Below are positions 37,596 through 47,095 of a stretch of 62,588 bases of DNA, piece after piece. The position numbers and the translations under genes are program-made. Under the pieces are notes generated by a model. It had not been told where the DNA came from and did not search any database. It was given only the letters and a program-made list of their open reading frames with translations. Where the stretch lies: positions 1 through 62,588 of the forward strand of contig CAIVDC010000139.1 in assembly GCA_903904605.1 (NCBI GenBank), read 5' to 3'. Positions within the stretch are counted from its first letter, which is position 1; every line of letters starts with the position of its first letter. Source of the DNA: an uncultured Sterolibacterium sp. Lineage in GTDB: Bacteria > Pseudomonadota > Gammaproteobacteria > Burkholderiales > Rhodocyclaceae.

Positions 37596-40542
37596 GACTT
37601 CCTTTCAGGGACAGCGCCAGCACCCGGGCCACATGCAGCGCTTCGGCGGCGGTGCCGTCGCGAATCTGATGGCGGCAACTGGTGCCGTCGGCGACGACGA
37701 TGGCGTCACGCGGAGCAGCGCGCAGCGCCGGCAGCAAGGACAGCTCCGCCATCGCCAGAGAGGCGTCGTAGTGCTCCGCCTCGTAGCCGAAACTGCCGGC
37801 CATGCCGCAACACGAGGACTCGATCAGCGACAGTTCGATCCCGGGTATCCATTGCAGTACAGTCTGCACGGCACCCAGGGCATCGAAGGCCTTCTGGTGA
37901 CAGTGGCCGTGCAGCAGCACCTGGTTGCCGGGCAGCGGTTTCAAGTTGAGCGTCAGGCGCCCTGCCTCCTTTTCCCTGACCAGGAATTCCTCGAGCAGAT
38001 AGGCCGAGCGCGACAACTTCAGGGCTTCCTCGCCGAAACCGTAGCTGAGAAACTCGTCGCGCAGGGTGAGCAGGCAGGACGGCTCCAGCCCCACCACCGG
38101 CACGCCGCGGTTCACGAAGGGCATCAGGGCGTCCAGGCTGCGTCGCGCCTCGGCCTTCGCCTGGGCAACGAGCCCGGCGGAAAGGTAGGTTCGGCCGCAA
38201 CACAGCGGCCGCTCACCGGGCAGCGCGCTGAAGCTGACCCGATAGCCAGCGGCTTCCAGAACCTGCTGTGCCGCCGCCGCGTTCTCCGACTCCAGGTAAT
38301 TGTTGAAGGTGTCGACGAAGAGCAGGACCTCCCGGCCGTCATTCGCCGCGGGGCTCGTCGCGGCAGTAGATAGGAAGGACTTGCCAAAGCGCGGCAGGGA
38401 TCTCTGCGGCGCCAGTCCAAGCCGGATTTTCGCCCATCTCGAAATGAAGGGAATGCGCTCCGCGAGCGCCAGCGCGCCGCCGATCCTGCTCGCATAGGGC
38501 GCGTATCTCGGCATGAACGCGACCAGGCGATCGCGCAGCCGCAGGCCATGCTGCCGACGCCAGGCGGCGCGCGCCTCGATCTTGATCTTGGCCATGTCCA
38601 CACCGGTCGGGCAGTCGCGCTTGCAGCCCTTGCAGGAAACGCACAGATCCAGTGCCTCGTGCACTTCCCGGCTGGCCAGTCCCGCCGTTCCCAGTTGCCC
38701 CGAGAGCGCCAGACGGAGCGTGCTGGCCCGGCCGCGCGTGACATGCTGCTCGTCCCGGGTGATGCGAAAACTCGGGCACATGGTCCCGGCATCGAACTTG
38801 CGGCAATGACCGTTGCTGTTGCACATCTCGACCGCTTTGGCCAGGCCGCCGGAGAGGTCGCCGCCGCTGCCGGGCAGGGATTCCTCTCCGGTCAGGGGAT
38901 TGCGCTTGACGTTCCAGGAAGACCAGTCGAGCACCGGGGTGAACCGCAACTCCCGATACTCCGGCGAATAGCGGAAGTTGCGGCGCTCGTCCATTTTCGG
39001 CGGGCGCACGATCTTGTCCGGATTGAAACGGTTGTCCGGGTCGAACAGTTCCTTGATCTCGGCAAAGGCCGCATTGAGCCGGGGCCCGTATTGCCATGCC
39101 ACCCATTCGCCGCGGCACAGCCCGTCGCCGTGCTCCCCGGAAAAGGCGCCCTTGTACTGCTGCACCAGCACGGCAGCGGCCTCGGCGATTTCGCGCATGT
39201 GCACGGCGCCTTCCCGGCGCATGTCAAGAATCGGCCGGACATGCAGCGTGCCGACGCTGGCATGCGCATACCAGGTCCCTTCCGTGCCGTGCCGGTGAAA
39301 CACCTCGGTCAACTGTCGGGTGTATTCGGCCAGATGCGGCAGCGGCACCGCACAGTCCTCGATGAATGACACCGGCTTGCCGTCGCCCTTCATGCTCATC
39401 ATGATGTTCAGGCCCGCCTTGCGCACTTCCCACAAGGCCCTCTGCTCGGCCGGGTGCGTGATCCGCACCACGGCGCCGTCGCCCATCAGCTCCGAGAGCT
39501 GCGCCAGCCGGGCCAGCAAGGCGTCCCGGTTCTCGCCCGCGAATTCGACCAGGAGTATGGCTTCCGGTCGGCCGATCAAGGCCTTCTCGATCACCGGCCG
39601 GAACGCCGGATTGTCGATCGCCAGGCCGATCATGGTGCGATCGACCAGTTCCACCGCCGTCGGCGCCAGCTCGACGATGTGCTGAGCCGCATCCATGGCC
39701 TGGTAAAAGGTGGGGAAATTCACCACGCCGAGCACCTTGTGGCCGGGTATCGGGGCGAGCGCCAGGGTGATCTGCCGGCTGCAGGCCAGGGTTCCCTCGG
39801 AACCGACCAGGATCTGGGCCAGGTTGGCCACGCCGTCGTCGCTATAGGCGCGCGGATTCTGGCAATCGAAGAGGTCGATGTTATAGCCGGCGACGCGGCG
39901 CAGGACCTTGGGCGTGCGCTCGACGATCTCGTCCCGTTCGCGCCGTGCGATTCGCTGCAGGCCGGCCACGATGTCGTTCAGGCGACCGCTCGCGGGCATC
40001 TCGTCCAGCCTGCCGAAGCGGCCTTGCGTGCCGTCGGCGAGGACCGCGTCGATGGCCAGGACGTTATGCACCATGTTGCCGTATTCGATCGAACGCGAGC
40101 CGCAGGAATTGTTGCCCGCCATGCCGCCCAGGGTGCATTGCGCAGCGGTCGAGACGTCGACGGGAAAGCACAGTCCGTGCGGCTTCAACCAGGCGTTCAG
40201 GTGATCCAGGACCAGCCCCGGCTCGACCGTTACGGTGCGCGCCTCGCGGTCGAAGTCGATGATATTGTTCAGCCATTTGCTGTTGTCGATCACCAGCGCT
40301 TCGGCGACGGTTTGCCCGCACTGGCTGGTGCCGGCGCCGCGCGCCAGGATCGGCATCTTGTGGTGGCGGGCAATCTCCAGGGCCAGGAGCAGATCGCGCT
40401 GGTCGCGCGGCACGACCACGCCGACCGGCATGATCTGATAGATGGAGGCATCGCTGGCGTAGCGGCCGCGATCCGCCTTGCCGAACAGCACGTCGCCGCG
40501 AAGCTCGCGCTGAAACTGCCGGGCAATGGGCGTGGGCAGCAT
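37582..40542 (-). CDS. FAD- and Fe-S-containing 2-hydroxyacid dehydrogenase (YdiJ/D-LDH type)
   Basis: A 986-residue flavo-iron-sulphur enzyme. The N-terminal FAD_binding_4 domain (about 35-220) has PILARGAGTSQCGQT and GGMAGNNSCGSRSIEYG. An FAD-oxidase C domain follows (to about 510) with FSGEHGDGLCRGEW. Two Fe-S motifs are seen: CNSNGHC...MCPSF and CVSCKGCKRDCP (about 600-660). C-terminal CCG domains have CCGRTY and ESSCCGMAGSFG. Such enzymes oxidise D-lactate, glycolate or D-2-hydroxyglutarate to the 2-oxoacid with electrons to the quinone pool. The exact substrate is unknown. Within a catabolic operon it likely handles the hydroxyacid intermediate. Confidence 0.92.
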   Translation of the reverse strand: MLPTPIARQFQRELRGDVLFGKADRGRYASDASIYQIMPVGVVVPRDQRDLLLALEIARHHKMPILARGAGTSQCGQTVAEALVIDNSKWLNNIIDFDREARTVTVEPGLVLDHLNAWLKPHGLCFPVDVSTAAQCTLGGMAGNNSCGSRSIEYGNMVHNVLAIDAVLADGTQGRFGRLDEMPASGRLNDIVAGLQRIARRERDEIVERTPKVLRRVAGYNIDLFDCQNPRAYSDDGVANLAQILVGSEGTLACSRQITLALAPIPGHKVLGVVNFPTFYQAMDAAQHIVELAPTAVELVDRTMIGLAIDNPAFRPVIEKALIGRPEAILLVEFAGENRDALLARLAQLSELMGDGAVVRITHPAEQRALWEVRKAGLNIMMSMKGDGKPVSFIEDCAVPLPHLAEYTRQLTEVFHRHGTEGTWYAHASVGTLHVRPILDMRREGAVHMREIAEAAAVLVQQYKGAFSGEHGDGLCRGEWVAWQYGPRLNAAFAEIKELFDPDNRFNPDKIVRPPKMDERRNFRYSPEYRELRFTPVLDWSSWNVKRNPLTGEESLPGSGGDLSGGLAKAVEMCNSNGHCRKFDAGTMCPSFRITRDEQHVTRGRASTLRLALSGQLGTAGLASREVHEALDLCVSCKGCKRDCPTGVDMAKIKIEARAAWRRQHGLRLRDRLVAFMPRYAPYASRIGGALALAERIPFISRWAKIRLGLAPQRSLPRFGKSFLSTAATSPAANDGREVLLFVDTFNNYLESENAAAAQQVLEAAGYRVSFSALPGERPLCCGRTYLSAGLVAQAKAEARRSLDALMPFVNRGVPVVGLEPSCLLTLRDEFLSYGFGEEALKLSRSAYLLEEFLVREKEAGRLTLNLKPLPGNQVLLHGHCHQKAFDALGAVQTVLQWIPGIELSLIESSCCGMAGSFGYEAEHYDASLAMAELSLLPALRAAPRDAIVVADGTSCRHQIRDGTAAEALHVARVLALSLKGSHDEA

Positions 40543-40550
40543 GGCGGCGC

Positions 40551-41312
40551 TCAGAGCAGTTCGAAAGTCACTGCGGGCAAACCCTCAATTTCCCCTGTGA
40601 CCGTGCCCGCCGTCGCGGGAAACTCCAGCCCGGTATAGGAACCGGTGGTGATGATGCTGCCTTTGGGCAGCGGCAAGCCGCTCTCCCGGCAGTGATTGAC
40701 CAGCCAGCAGAGCAGCCGCCGCGGATCGCCGGCCGGATTGCGGCCGGCGCCGGAAAACAGCGGAAGGCCGCCGATGGAGAGGTCGAGTGACGGTTCGTCG
40801 TAGGAAAAGCCGCTGCGGTAGTCGATCATCCCGCCGGTGACCAATGCCCCGTTGTTCTGCAGGTCTGCCAACTGACTGAGCTTGGGCACCTGCGGCCAGC
40901 CGCTGATGCGACTGGAGACGATCTCGATGGACGCGCCGAAGGCGCCGATGGCGGCCAGGACCTCGCGCTCAGGGAGCGGCCGGGCCTGCGGCAGGAAATC
41001 GCGATCGAAGGTGAAGTACAGTTCCAGTTCCAGTCCGAGCACCGGATAGTCGCTGCGGGCAAGCGACGCGCGGCTTCCGTAGATTCGCGCGAGCGGCAGC
41101 GGCGCACCCTGGATCGGCCCGCTCGGCGATTTGGCGCCGATCTTCCAGCCGCCGGTCGCCAGAGCGCACTTCTTCAGCATGCGCTGCTGCACCTCATAGG
41201 CGCCCGCCGCATCCATCGGATCCAGCGCCGCCGGCAGCATCACGCGCGAGCTGCTGTCGTAGGCGATGCTGAGCAGTTCGGCGAGTGCGTCGGCGGAAGA
41301 TGCAGCGTCCAT
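40551..41312 (-). CDS. 2-keto-4-pentenoate hydratase / FAH-fold family enzyme
   Basis: A 253-residue protein of the MhpD/DmpH group within the fumarylacetoacetate-hydrolase fold. Visible features are WKIGAKSPSGPIQGAPLPLARIY, the metal-binding E-x-E stretch LGLELELYFTF, VPKLSQLADLQNNGALVTG, and LPKGSIITTGSYTGLEF. Members hydrate 2-oxopent-4-enoates or decarboxylate oxalocrotonate. An extradiol pathway is not evident here, so another 2-oxoacid is likely. A 22-codon longer start exists; the ATG giving MDAASSADAL matches the family length. Confidence 0.88.
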   Translation of the reverse strand: MDAASSADALAELLSIAYDSSSRVMLPAALDPMDAAGAYEVQQRMLKKCALATGGWKIGAKSPSGPIQGAPLPLARIYGSRASLARSDYPVLGLELELYFTFDRDFLPQARPLPEREVLAAIGAFGASIEIVSSRISGWPQVPKLSQLADLQNNGALVTGGMIDYRSGFSYDEPSLDLSIGGLPLFSGAGRNPAGDPRRLLCWLVNHCRESGLPLPKGSIITTGSYTGLEFPATAGTVTGEIEGLPAVTFELL

Positions 41313-41325
41313 GAGAAACCTCGGC

Positions 41326-42609
41326 TCAGACGGCAGGCTCGGTGGCCAGGACCGGACGGATTTCGCCGCCGAGGGCAAACCGGCTCTCCGGCTTCATGCG
41401 GAATGCCAGGCCAACGCCCAGGGCCATCAGGATCATGCTGCCGACGAAGGGCAATTCCCAGCTGCCGAAGCGGTCGATCAGATAGCCGCCGACCACGGGG
41501 GAAATGATCGCCGCCAGCGCCGATCCCGTATTCATCATGCCGCTTGCGGTGCCGGCGAACTCCGGGGCGATGTCCATCGGGATGGCCCACATCGGTCCGA
41601 TCGTCATCTCGGCGAAGAAGAAACCGGCTGAAAGGCAGAAGATCGAGATATAGACGTCATGGTAGAACATGATCGGCAGCAGCGAGAGCAAGGTCAGCAG
41701 CATGCAGACGGCGACCATGTAGCTCCTGGCCATCTTCAGATTGCCCGTGCGCTTCAGGATCCTGTCGCTGACGACGCCGCCGACGGTGTCGCCGATCACG
41801 CCGGCGAAGAAGACGCTGGAGGCGAAGAGGGCGGACTTCTTCAGATCGAGATTGTAGCTGTGCAGGAAGTACTGCGGAATCCAGCTCAGGAACAGCCAGA
41901 GCGTCCAGCCGTAGCAGAAATACACGACGGTGACCGGCATCATCCGCTTGAACAGCGGCCCCCAGGGGGTCTGCAGATTGAATCTTTTCGGCTCGGGCAG
42001 GGCTGCCAGTTCGTCCGCCGTGATGCGCGGGTGCGCAGCCGGGTCTTCGGTGAACACGAAAGCCCAGGCGAGCACCCAAAGGAGGCTGAAGATCCCGCAG
42101 ATATAGAACGAGGCCCGCCATCCGTATTGCACCATGACGGCGACGACGATGGCCGGCGCCACCGCATTGCCGATGCGCGCGAAGGCATGGGTGAAGCCCT
42201 GGGCAAAGCCCCGATTTTCCTTCGCGACCCAGCGCGACATGGCCGAGGTCGCGGCGGGGAAAGTGGCGCCTTCGCCCAGGCCCAGCAGGACGCGCGCCGC
42301 GAGCATCGAAATCAGACCGCCGGCGAAGCCGGCGATGATGGTCGCCACGGCCCACAGCAGGCCGCAGTAGATCAGGGTCCGCTTGGCGCCGAACTTGTCG
42401 CTGACCCAGCCACCGATGATCTGGAAGATCAGGTAGGGATAGGCAAAGGCGGAAAACACCAGGCCGATCTGGGTCTTGGATAGCTTGAATTCATCGCCGA
42501 AACCGGCCGCGGCGGTACTCACATTGACGCGGTCGAGGTAGGTGATGAAATACATCAGGCAGAGCATCAGCAGCACGACCGTGGTGGCACGAAGGCGCAG
42601 GTATTTCAT
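41326..42609 (-). CDS. MFS transporter, anion:cation symporter (ACS/GudP) type
   Basis: A 427-residue importer with 12 helices. The ACS features are CLMYFITYLDRVNVSTAA in helix 1, GGWVSDKFGAKRTL (motif A), and LLGLGEGATFPAATSAMSRW in helix 4. Members take up hexuronates, glucarate, tartrate or related organic anions, which suits a sugar-acid or hydroxyacid pathway. A GGAG box seven bases before the ATG fixes the start; a TTG four codons upstream lies in the box itself. Confidence 0.92.
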   Translation of the reverse strand: MKYLRLRATTVVLLMLCLMYFITYLDRVNVSTAAAGFGDEFKLSKTQIGLVFSAFAYPYLIFQIIGGWVSDKFGAKRTLIYCGLLWAVATIIAGFAGGLISMLAARVLLGLGEGATFPAATSAMSRWVAKENRGFAQGFTHAFARIGNAVAPAIVVAVMVQYGWRASFYICGIFSLLWVLAWAFVFTEDPAAHPRITADELAALPEPKRFNLQTPWGPLFKRMMPVTVVYFCYGWTLWLFLSWIPQYFLHSYNLDLKKSALFASSVFFAGVIGDTVGGVVSDRILKRTGNLKMARSYMVAVCMLLTLLSLLPIMFYHDVYISIFCLSAGFFFAEMTIGPMWAIPMDIAPEFAGTASGMMNTGSALAAIISPVVGGYLIDRFGSWELPFVGSMILMALGVGLAFRMKPESRFALGGEIRPVLATEPAV

Positions 42610-42676
42610 GGTTGTCTCCAATATATTCTGATGTGAAGAAACGTGACGGTTCCAATTCCGATCGGCCGGGCAGCGC

Positions 42677-43867
42677 TCAAGTCCCGGCCAGATGCTCCAT
42701 CGCGGCGACCACTCCGCTGCCGGCCAGAGGCACGCCGGCGAGCTTCAGGCCCATCTCGCAGCCGGACAGCGTCGCCATCAGCGTCAGATCGTTGGCTTCG
42801 CCGAGATGGCCGATGCGGAACATGGCGCCTTTCACTTTGCCCAGTCCGGTGCCGAGCGACATGTCGAACTTCTCGTAGATGAGCTTGCGGATCGCATCGG
42901 CATCGAAACCGGCCGGCATCATCACGCCGGTCAATACCGGCGAGTAGGCGGCCGGATCGGCGCACTGCACTTCCAGGCCCCAGGCGCGGACCGCCTGGCG
43001 GCAGGCGGCGGCCAGGCGCTGATGGCGGGCGAAGAGCTTTTCCAGTCCCTCGCCGAGGATCATTTCGAGCGCCTCGGACAAGCCATAGAGGAGATTGGTG
43101 CTGGGGGTGTAAGGCCAGTAGCCGCTCGCGTTCATCGCGATGATCTCGGTCCAGTCCCAGAAGGCGCGAGGCAGGCGCGCGTTCCTGCCGGCTGCGATGG
43201 CTTTCTTCGAGACGGCGTTGAAGCTGATCCCGGGCGGCAGCATCAGGCCTTTTTGCGAACCCGAAACGCTGACGTCGACGCCCCATTCATCATGCCGGTA
43301 GTCGGCGGCCGCCAGCCCCGAGATGGTGTCGACCAGGAGCAGCGCAGGATGGCTGGCGGCGTCGATGGCCCGGCGGACCGCGGCGATGTTGGAGGTGACC
43401 CCGGTCGAGGTCTCGTTGTGCACGACGCAAACCGCCTTGATCAGATGCCCGGCATCGCGGCGCAGGCGCTCTTCGATCAGATCGGCACGAACGCCGTGCC
43501 GCCAGCCTTCGATGCCGGGCAGCCCGAGAAACTCCGGCTTCAGGCCCAAGGCCTCGGCCATCTTCTTCCACAGCGTGGCGAAGTGCCCGGTCTCGTACAT
43601 CAGCACCGCATCGCCGGGACTCAGGGTATTGATCAGCGCGGCTTCCCAGGCGCCGGTGCCGGAGGCCGGATAGATCACCACCGGCTGTTCGGTCTTGAAG
43701 ATCTTCTTGATGTCGGCCAGCAGCTTCAAGCCCAGTGCGGCGAATTCGGGGCCGCGATGGTCGATGGTCGGAAAGCTCATGGCCCGCAGGATGCGGTCCG
43801 GGACCGGGCTCGGCCCTGGAATCTGCAGAAAGTGGCGACCGGCCGGATGAAAGTCAAGCGTCAGCAT
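42677..43867 (-). CDS. Class V aminotransferase (serine/aspartate-glyoxylate type)
   Basis: A 396-residue PLP enzyme of the alanine/serine-glyoxylate aminotransferase group. The opening GRHFLQIPGPSPVPDRILRA is typical. The PLP lysine is in SGSQKGLMLPPG. Other conserved parts are HNETSTGV, LLVDTISGLAA and FRIGHLGEANDL. It likely moves an amino group to glyoxylate or takes it from a hydroxy-amino acid; BhcA-like aspartate:glyoxylate activity is an alternative. The start overlaps the stop of the PanE-like gene (TAATG). Confidence 0.9.
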   Translation of the reverse strand: MLTLDFHPAGRHFLQIPGPSPVPDRILRAMSFPTIDHRGPEFAALGLKLLADIKKIFKTEQPVVIYPASGTGAWEAALINTLSPGDAVLMYETGHFATLWKKMAEALGLKPEFLGLPGIEGWRHGVRADLIEERLRRDAGHLIKAVCVVHNETSTGVTSNIAAVRRAIDAASHPALLLVDTISGLAAADYRHDEWGVDVSVSGSQKGLMLPPGISFNAVSKKAIAAGRNARLPRAFWDWTEIIAMNASGYWPYTPSTNLLYGLSEALEMILGEGLEKLFARHQRLAAACRQAVRAWGLEVQCADPAAYSPVLTGVMMPAGFDADAIRKLIYEKFDMSLGTGLGKVKGAMFRIGHLGEANDLTLMATLSGCEMGLKLAGVPLAGSGVVAAMEHLAGT

Positions 43868-44934
43868 TATTTGCTCCGATTGGCGGCCAGCCACCCGTCG
43901 ACCAGGGCGACCACCTCATCGACGGCATCGGAGTGCATGCCCTGCTGCTTGGCGACGGTCTGCACCAGACGGTCCACCCGTTCGATATTGACCGCGCCGG
44001 CAGCCAAAGCGCGCGCCGCTGACGACGGACTGGCCAGCGACTGCGCCGCGGCGGCGTATTTTTCGAACGGCACCAGGTCCTTTTCGTCCGCGCCGAGCGT
44101 CAGGCACAGTTTGAACACCCAGTTGTATACCGAGCGCGAGGCTTCGAGATCGCTATGCACGGTGTCCTTGATCGAGCGCATGCCCTCCTTCTGGACGCAG
44201 CGGTAATTGCCGGCCAGCAGCATGCTCCATTTCGCCAGCGGGACGAAGACCGAGTCGTGCACCTTGAGCTTGACCGGCAATTCGATCATGCCGTCGCCGG
44301 CGTCGAACCGGACCGCCTCGATATCCGCCGCCAACCGGCGCAGGATGGCGGTGTTCGCGTCGGAGTCGAAGCGGGCCGCCTTGAAGTTGGTCGGCAGCCT
44401 GACCTGCAGCACATTGACCTTTTCTTCCGGCGGCCGGAAGGCCTGCGGGTCGGGGCTGCACAGGGTCAACAGCGCCGGGTCGAAGCTGTCCCAGACGGTG
44501 GGGTCGGTGAAGCAGTCCCGGCAGGCGTCCGCCGAGATGCCTGGAATGCGTGCCAGGTAAGGCAGGGGGGGCATGTTCATGATCGACATGCAGGGCACTT
44601 TGGACTTCGCCACCGCATCGAGCAATTCGCGCACGCCCGGAGAACGATACTGGGGTTCCTGCATCGCCAGTGCGACCAGATCGTAATCGGCCGGATTGAC
44701 CGCCTGCGGTCCGTCTGCGGAGAGTTTGCCCGGGATTTTGCGCGAATCGATATCGACCAGGCCGTCGCGGCCCTTGACCGGCATGCGGATCAGGATGCCT
44801 TCCCGATTGATCAGTTCGGCCTCGGCAGGCAGGCACACCAGCTTCACGCTATGTCCGGCGAGCAGCAGCTTGGCGGCCAAGAGCGAGCCGTACGATGCGC
44901 CCATGATCAGAATCTTGTAAGGGGCCTGCGACAT
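43867..44934 (-). CDS. Ketopantoate reductase (PanE/ApbA)-like oxidoreductase
   Basis: A 355-residue NAD(P)-dependent reductase-like protein. The N-terminal Rossmann segment ILIMGASYGSLLAAKLLLAG has GASYGS where PanE usually has GxGxxG. The helical C-terminal domain includes LAKWSMLLAGNYRCV and an end rich in Ala. It is longer than PanE (about 300) and probably acts on another 2-oxoacid or a hydroxyacid. AAGGAG lies seven bases upstream. A dedicated promoter precedes it, so it begins the main transcription unit of the cluster. Confidence 0.82.
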   Translation of the reverse strand: MSQAPYKILIMGASYGSLLAAKLLLAGHSVKLVCLPAEAELINREGILIRMPVKGRDGLVDIDSRKIPGKLSADGPQAVNPADYDLVALAMQEPQYRSPGVRELLDAVAKSKVPCMSIMNMPPLPYLARIPGISADACRDCFTDPTVWDSFDPALLTLCSPDPQAFRPPEEKVNVLQVRLPTNFKAARFDSDANTAILRRLAADIEAVRFDAGDGMIELPVKLKVHDSVFVPLAKWSMLLAGNYRCVQKEGMRSIKDTVHSDLEASRSVYNWVFKLCLTLGADEKDLVPFEKYAAAAQSLASPSSAARALAAGAVNIERVDRLVQTVAKQQGMHSDAVDEVVALVDGWLAANRSK

Positions 44935-44972
44935 GGCTATTTCTCCTTGTGGTTTTCAGGTAATTCGGCAAG

Positions 44973-45001
44973 ATTGTATTCAATCCATGTTTGAACAGCA
45001 A
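44973..45001 (-). promoter_or_regulatory. Promoter and candidate GntR operator before the PanE-like gene
   Basis: Minus strand TTGCTG (-35, 3/6), 17-bp spacer, TACAAT (-10, 5/6). The -10 lies within ATTGAATACAAT (44973-44984), a near-perfect ATTG-n4-CAAT palindrome. A second element GGTATACA is about 25 bp upstream (near 45005-45012). Operators of FadR-subfamily GntR proteins often have this T-G-T-A-T-A-C-A look, so the cluster's GntR protein is the candidate binder (inference). Confidence 0.45.
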
Positions 45002-45055
45002 TAATGTATACCAGAATAATCGATGACGGCAGGCCGCAAAGCTTCGAGGCTGCAC

Positions 45056-46582
45056 TCACATCTGGGCGCCGATCATCCAGGGCACGAACTCCTCGTTGCC
45101 CACGCCCTGCGCCTCGCTCTTGCTCGCTTCCCCGGAAGCCACGCGCAGCAGCATTTCGAAGATTTCCTGCCCCTTCTGCGCCAGGCTGGCGGTGCCGTCC
45201 ATGATGTCGCCGCAGTTGAGGTCCATGTCGTCCTCCATGCGCCGGAACATCGCGCTGTTGGTGGCCAGCTTGATCGCCGGGGCGGGCTTGCCGCCGAAGC
45301 AGGAGCCCCGGCCGGTGGTGAAGGCGATCAGGTTGGCGCCGCCGGCGACCTAGCCGGTCGTGCCCATCGGGTCGTAGCCGGGGGCATCCATGAACACCAG
45401 GCCGTTCCGGTCGATCGGCTCGGCATAGCGATAGACCCCCATCAAGGGCGACGCGCCGCTTTTGGCCACGGCGCCCAAGGACTTCTCCAGGATGGTGGTC
45501 AAGCCGCCGGCTTTGTTGCCGGGTGTCGGATTGTTGTCGATGCTGCCTTTTTCGCGAACCGCATAGTCTTCCCACCAACGGATGCGCTCGACCAGCTTCT
45601 CGCCGACTTCGGGCGAGACGGCGCGCCGCGTCAGGAGATGTTCCGCTCCGTAGATTTCCGGCGTCTCGGAGAGGATCGCGGTGCCGCCGTGGGCAACCAG
45701 CAGATCGACCGCAATGCCCAGGGCCGGATTGGCGGTGATGCCGGAATATCCGTCCGAGCCGCCGCATTGCAAGGCCACGCTGAGATGGCTGACGGGAACG
45801 GCTTCGCGCTTGACCCGGCTGGCTTCCGGCAGCATTTCATTGACCGCGGCGATCGCCGCGGCGACGGTCTTCTGCGTCCCACCCTGTTCCTGCATGACCA
45901 GGGTGCGCAGCATGGGGCCGGGCTTCATGTCCTCGGTCATGAGGATCGCGCCCATCTGGTTCGATTCGCAACCGAGACCGATCACCAAGACGCCGGCGAA
46001 GTTCGCATGGCGGATATGGCCGGCGATGGTCCGGCGCAATTGGGCGATGCCCTCGCCGTGGTGATCGATGCAGCAGCCGAAACTATGCGTCAGTGGCACC
46101 ACGCCATCGACCCCAGGATAGGCCGCCAGCGCCCCCGGGGCGGCGAAGTGCTGCGCCACCATCTTGGTCACGCTCGCCGAGCAATTGACCGTGCTGATCA
46201 CCCCGATATAGTTGCGCGTCGCGACCCGGCCGTCGGCGCGCCGGATGCCCATGAAACTGCGCGGGCTCTGCGCCGCCTGCATCGGCTGGTAATCCTGGCC
46301 GAAGGCATAGTCGCGGGCAAAGTCGCCGATCGCCAGGTTGTGGCTGTGCACATGTTCCCCCGCCGCAATTTCGCGGGTGGCGAAGCCGATGATCTGGCCA
46401 TAGCGCTTCAGCGCCTGCCCCTGGCCTACGGCGCGGATCGCCAGCTTGTGCGCCGCCGGGATGTCGCTGAGCACCCGCAGATCATCGAATTCGTCCAGCA
46501 CCGTGCCGCAGGCGATGGCGGCACGGGCAATCACGACGTCATCCTGCAAATGCAGGCGGATGACCGGGGACGGCTCGCTCAT
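45056..46582 (-). pseudogene. UxaA/GarD-family dehydratase interrupted by one amber codon
   Basis: The frame encodes a full-length (508-codon) altronate/galactarate-dehydratase-type protein. It has an N-terminal SAF domain (about 5-85), then a UxaA core with GYGQIIGFA, NYIGVISTVNCSAS, HSFGCC, GLGCESNQM, and LQCGGSDGYSGITANPALG. A TAG stands at 45350-45352, after PGYDPMGTTG. The reading frame then continues without a shift through VAGGANLIAFTTGRGSCFGG and MEDDMDLNCG to a normal stop. The family block GG-A-N-L-I/V-F-TTGRGS thus straddles the stop. The C-terminal 97 codons would be lost. It is either a recent nonsense mutation, a sequencing error, or a readthrough site. Start chosen at the ATG after a GGAG box. 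Confidence 0.85.
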
Positions 46583-47095
46583 GTCAACTCTCCAGTAAAA
46601 ATCGTCACCACCGAGAACGCCCGAACAAGCCGAGCTCGGGGCTTCGTGGCGGCGGCCCGCTCGGCATTCGGCACGGTAGCATAGCTGCGCCCGGGATGAG
46701 TATGGCACGGTGACGCCCCCCTCTTCCCTGATAGGCTCGGCGGCCGCGGGCCTTGCCCTCGGGCCAGCCGCCGGCTTCGCCGGAATATCTTACAAACCCG
46801 CCTCATAAAAATGGTCTTTCGTCTTGACCCGCTGATTAGACGGGGAATTTTCCCGGGCACCGCTATTGCTTCAATGATGTCGCGGCGCTGCATCAAGAAA
46901 GGCGGCCGACGACTGAGAGGATTTCGGAGCTGGAACTTCGCAATGGACATGGCAGGCCTGCTTCGCGGGTATTGGCAGCGCGCCAAGACTGGAGTCAAGA
47001 TACCGGTTGGCCCGGTCACGGTGCTGATCAAGGCCTTGCGCACTCAGAAGATCTCCGGCAACAGGCTCTGGCCCCGCCAACGGCCGTCTAACGGA
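46583..47095 (+). other. Gene-poor gap between the dehydratase and SDR genes
   Basis: Divergent intergenic region. An in-frame open stretch (from an ATG at 46811) precedes the SDR domain but has no family likeness and an odd, Arg/Lys-rich composition, so I treat it as non-coding or leader. A short GC hairpin (CCGGCttcGCCGG near 46774-46786) is followed by an AT-rich stretch up to 46810. No clear promoter stood out. Confidence 0.4.

Noticed and set aside
46811-47095. N-terminal extension of the SDR gene
   Set aside because: Open in frame but unlike any SDR N-terminus, with Arg/Lys-rich composition; the shorter start gives a normal 250-residue protein. Kept only as a possibility.
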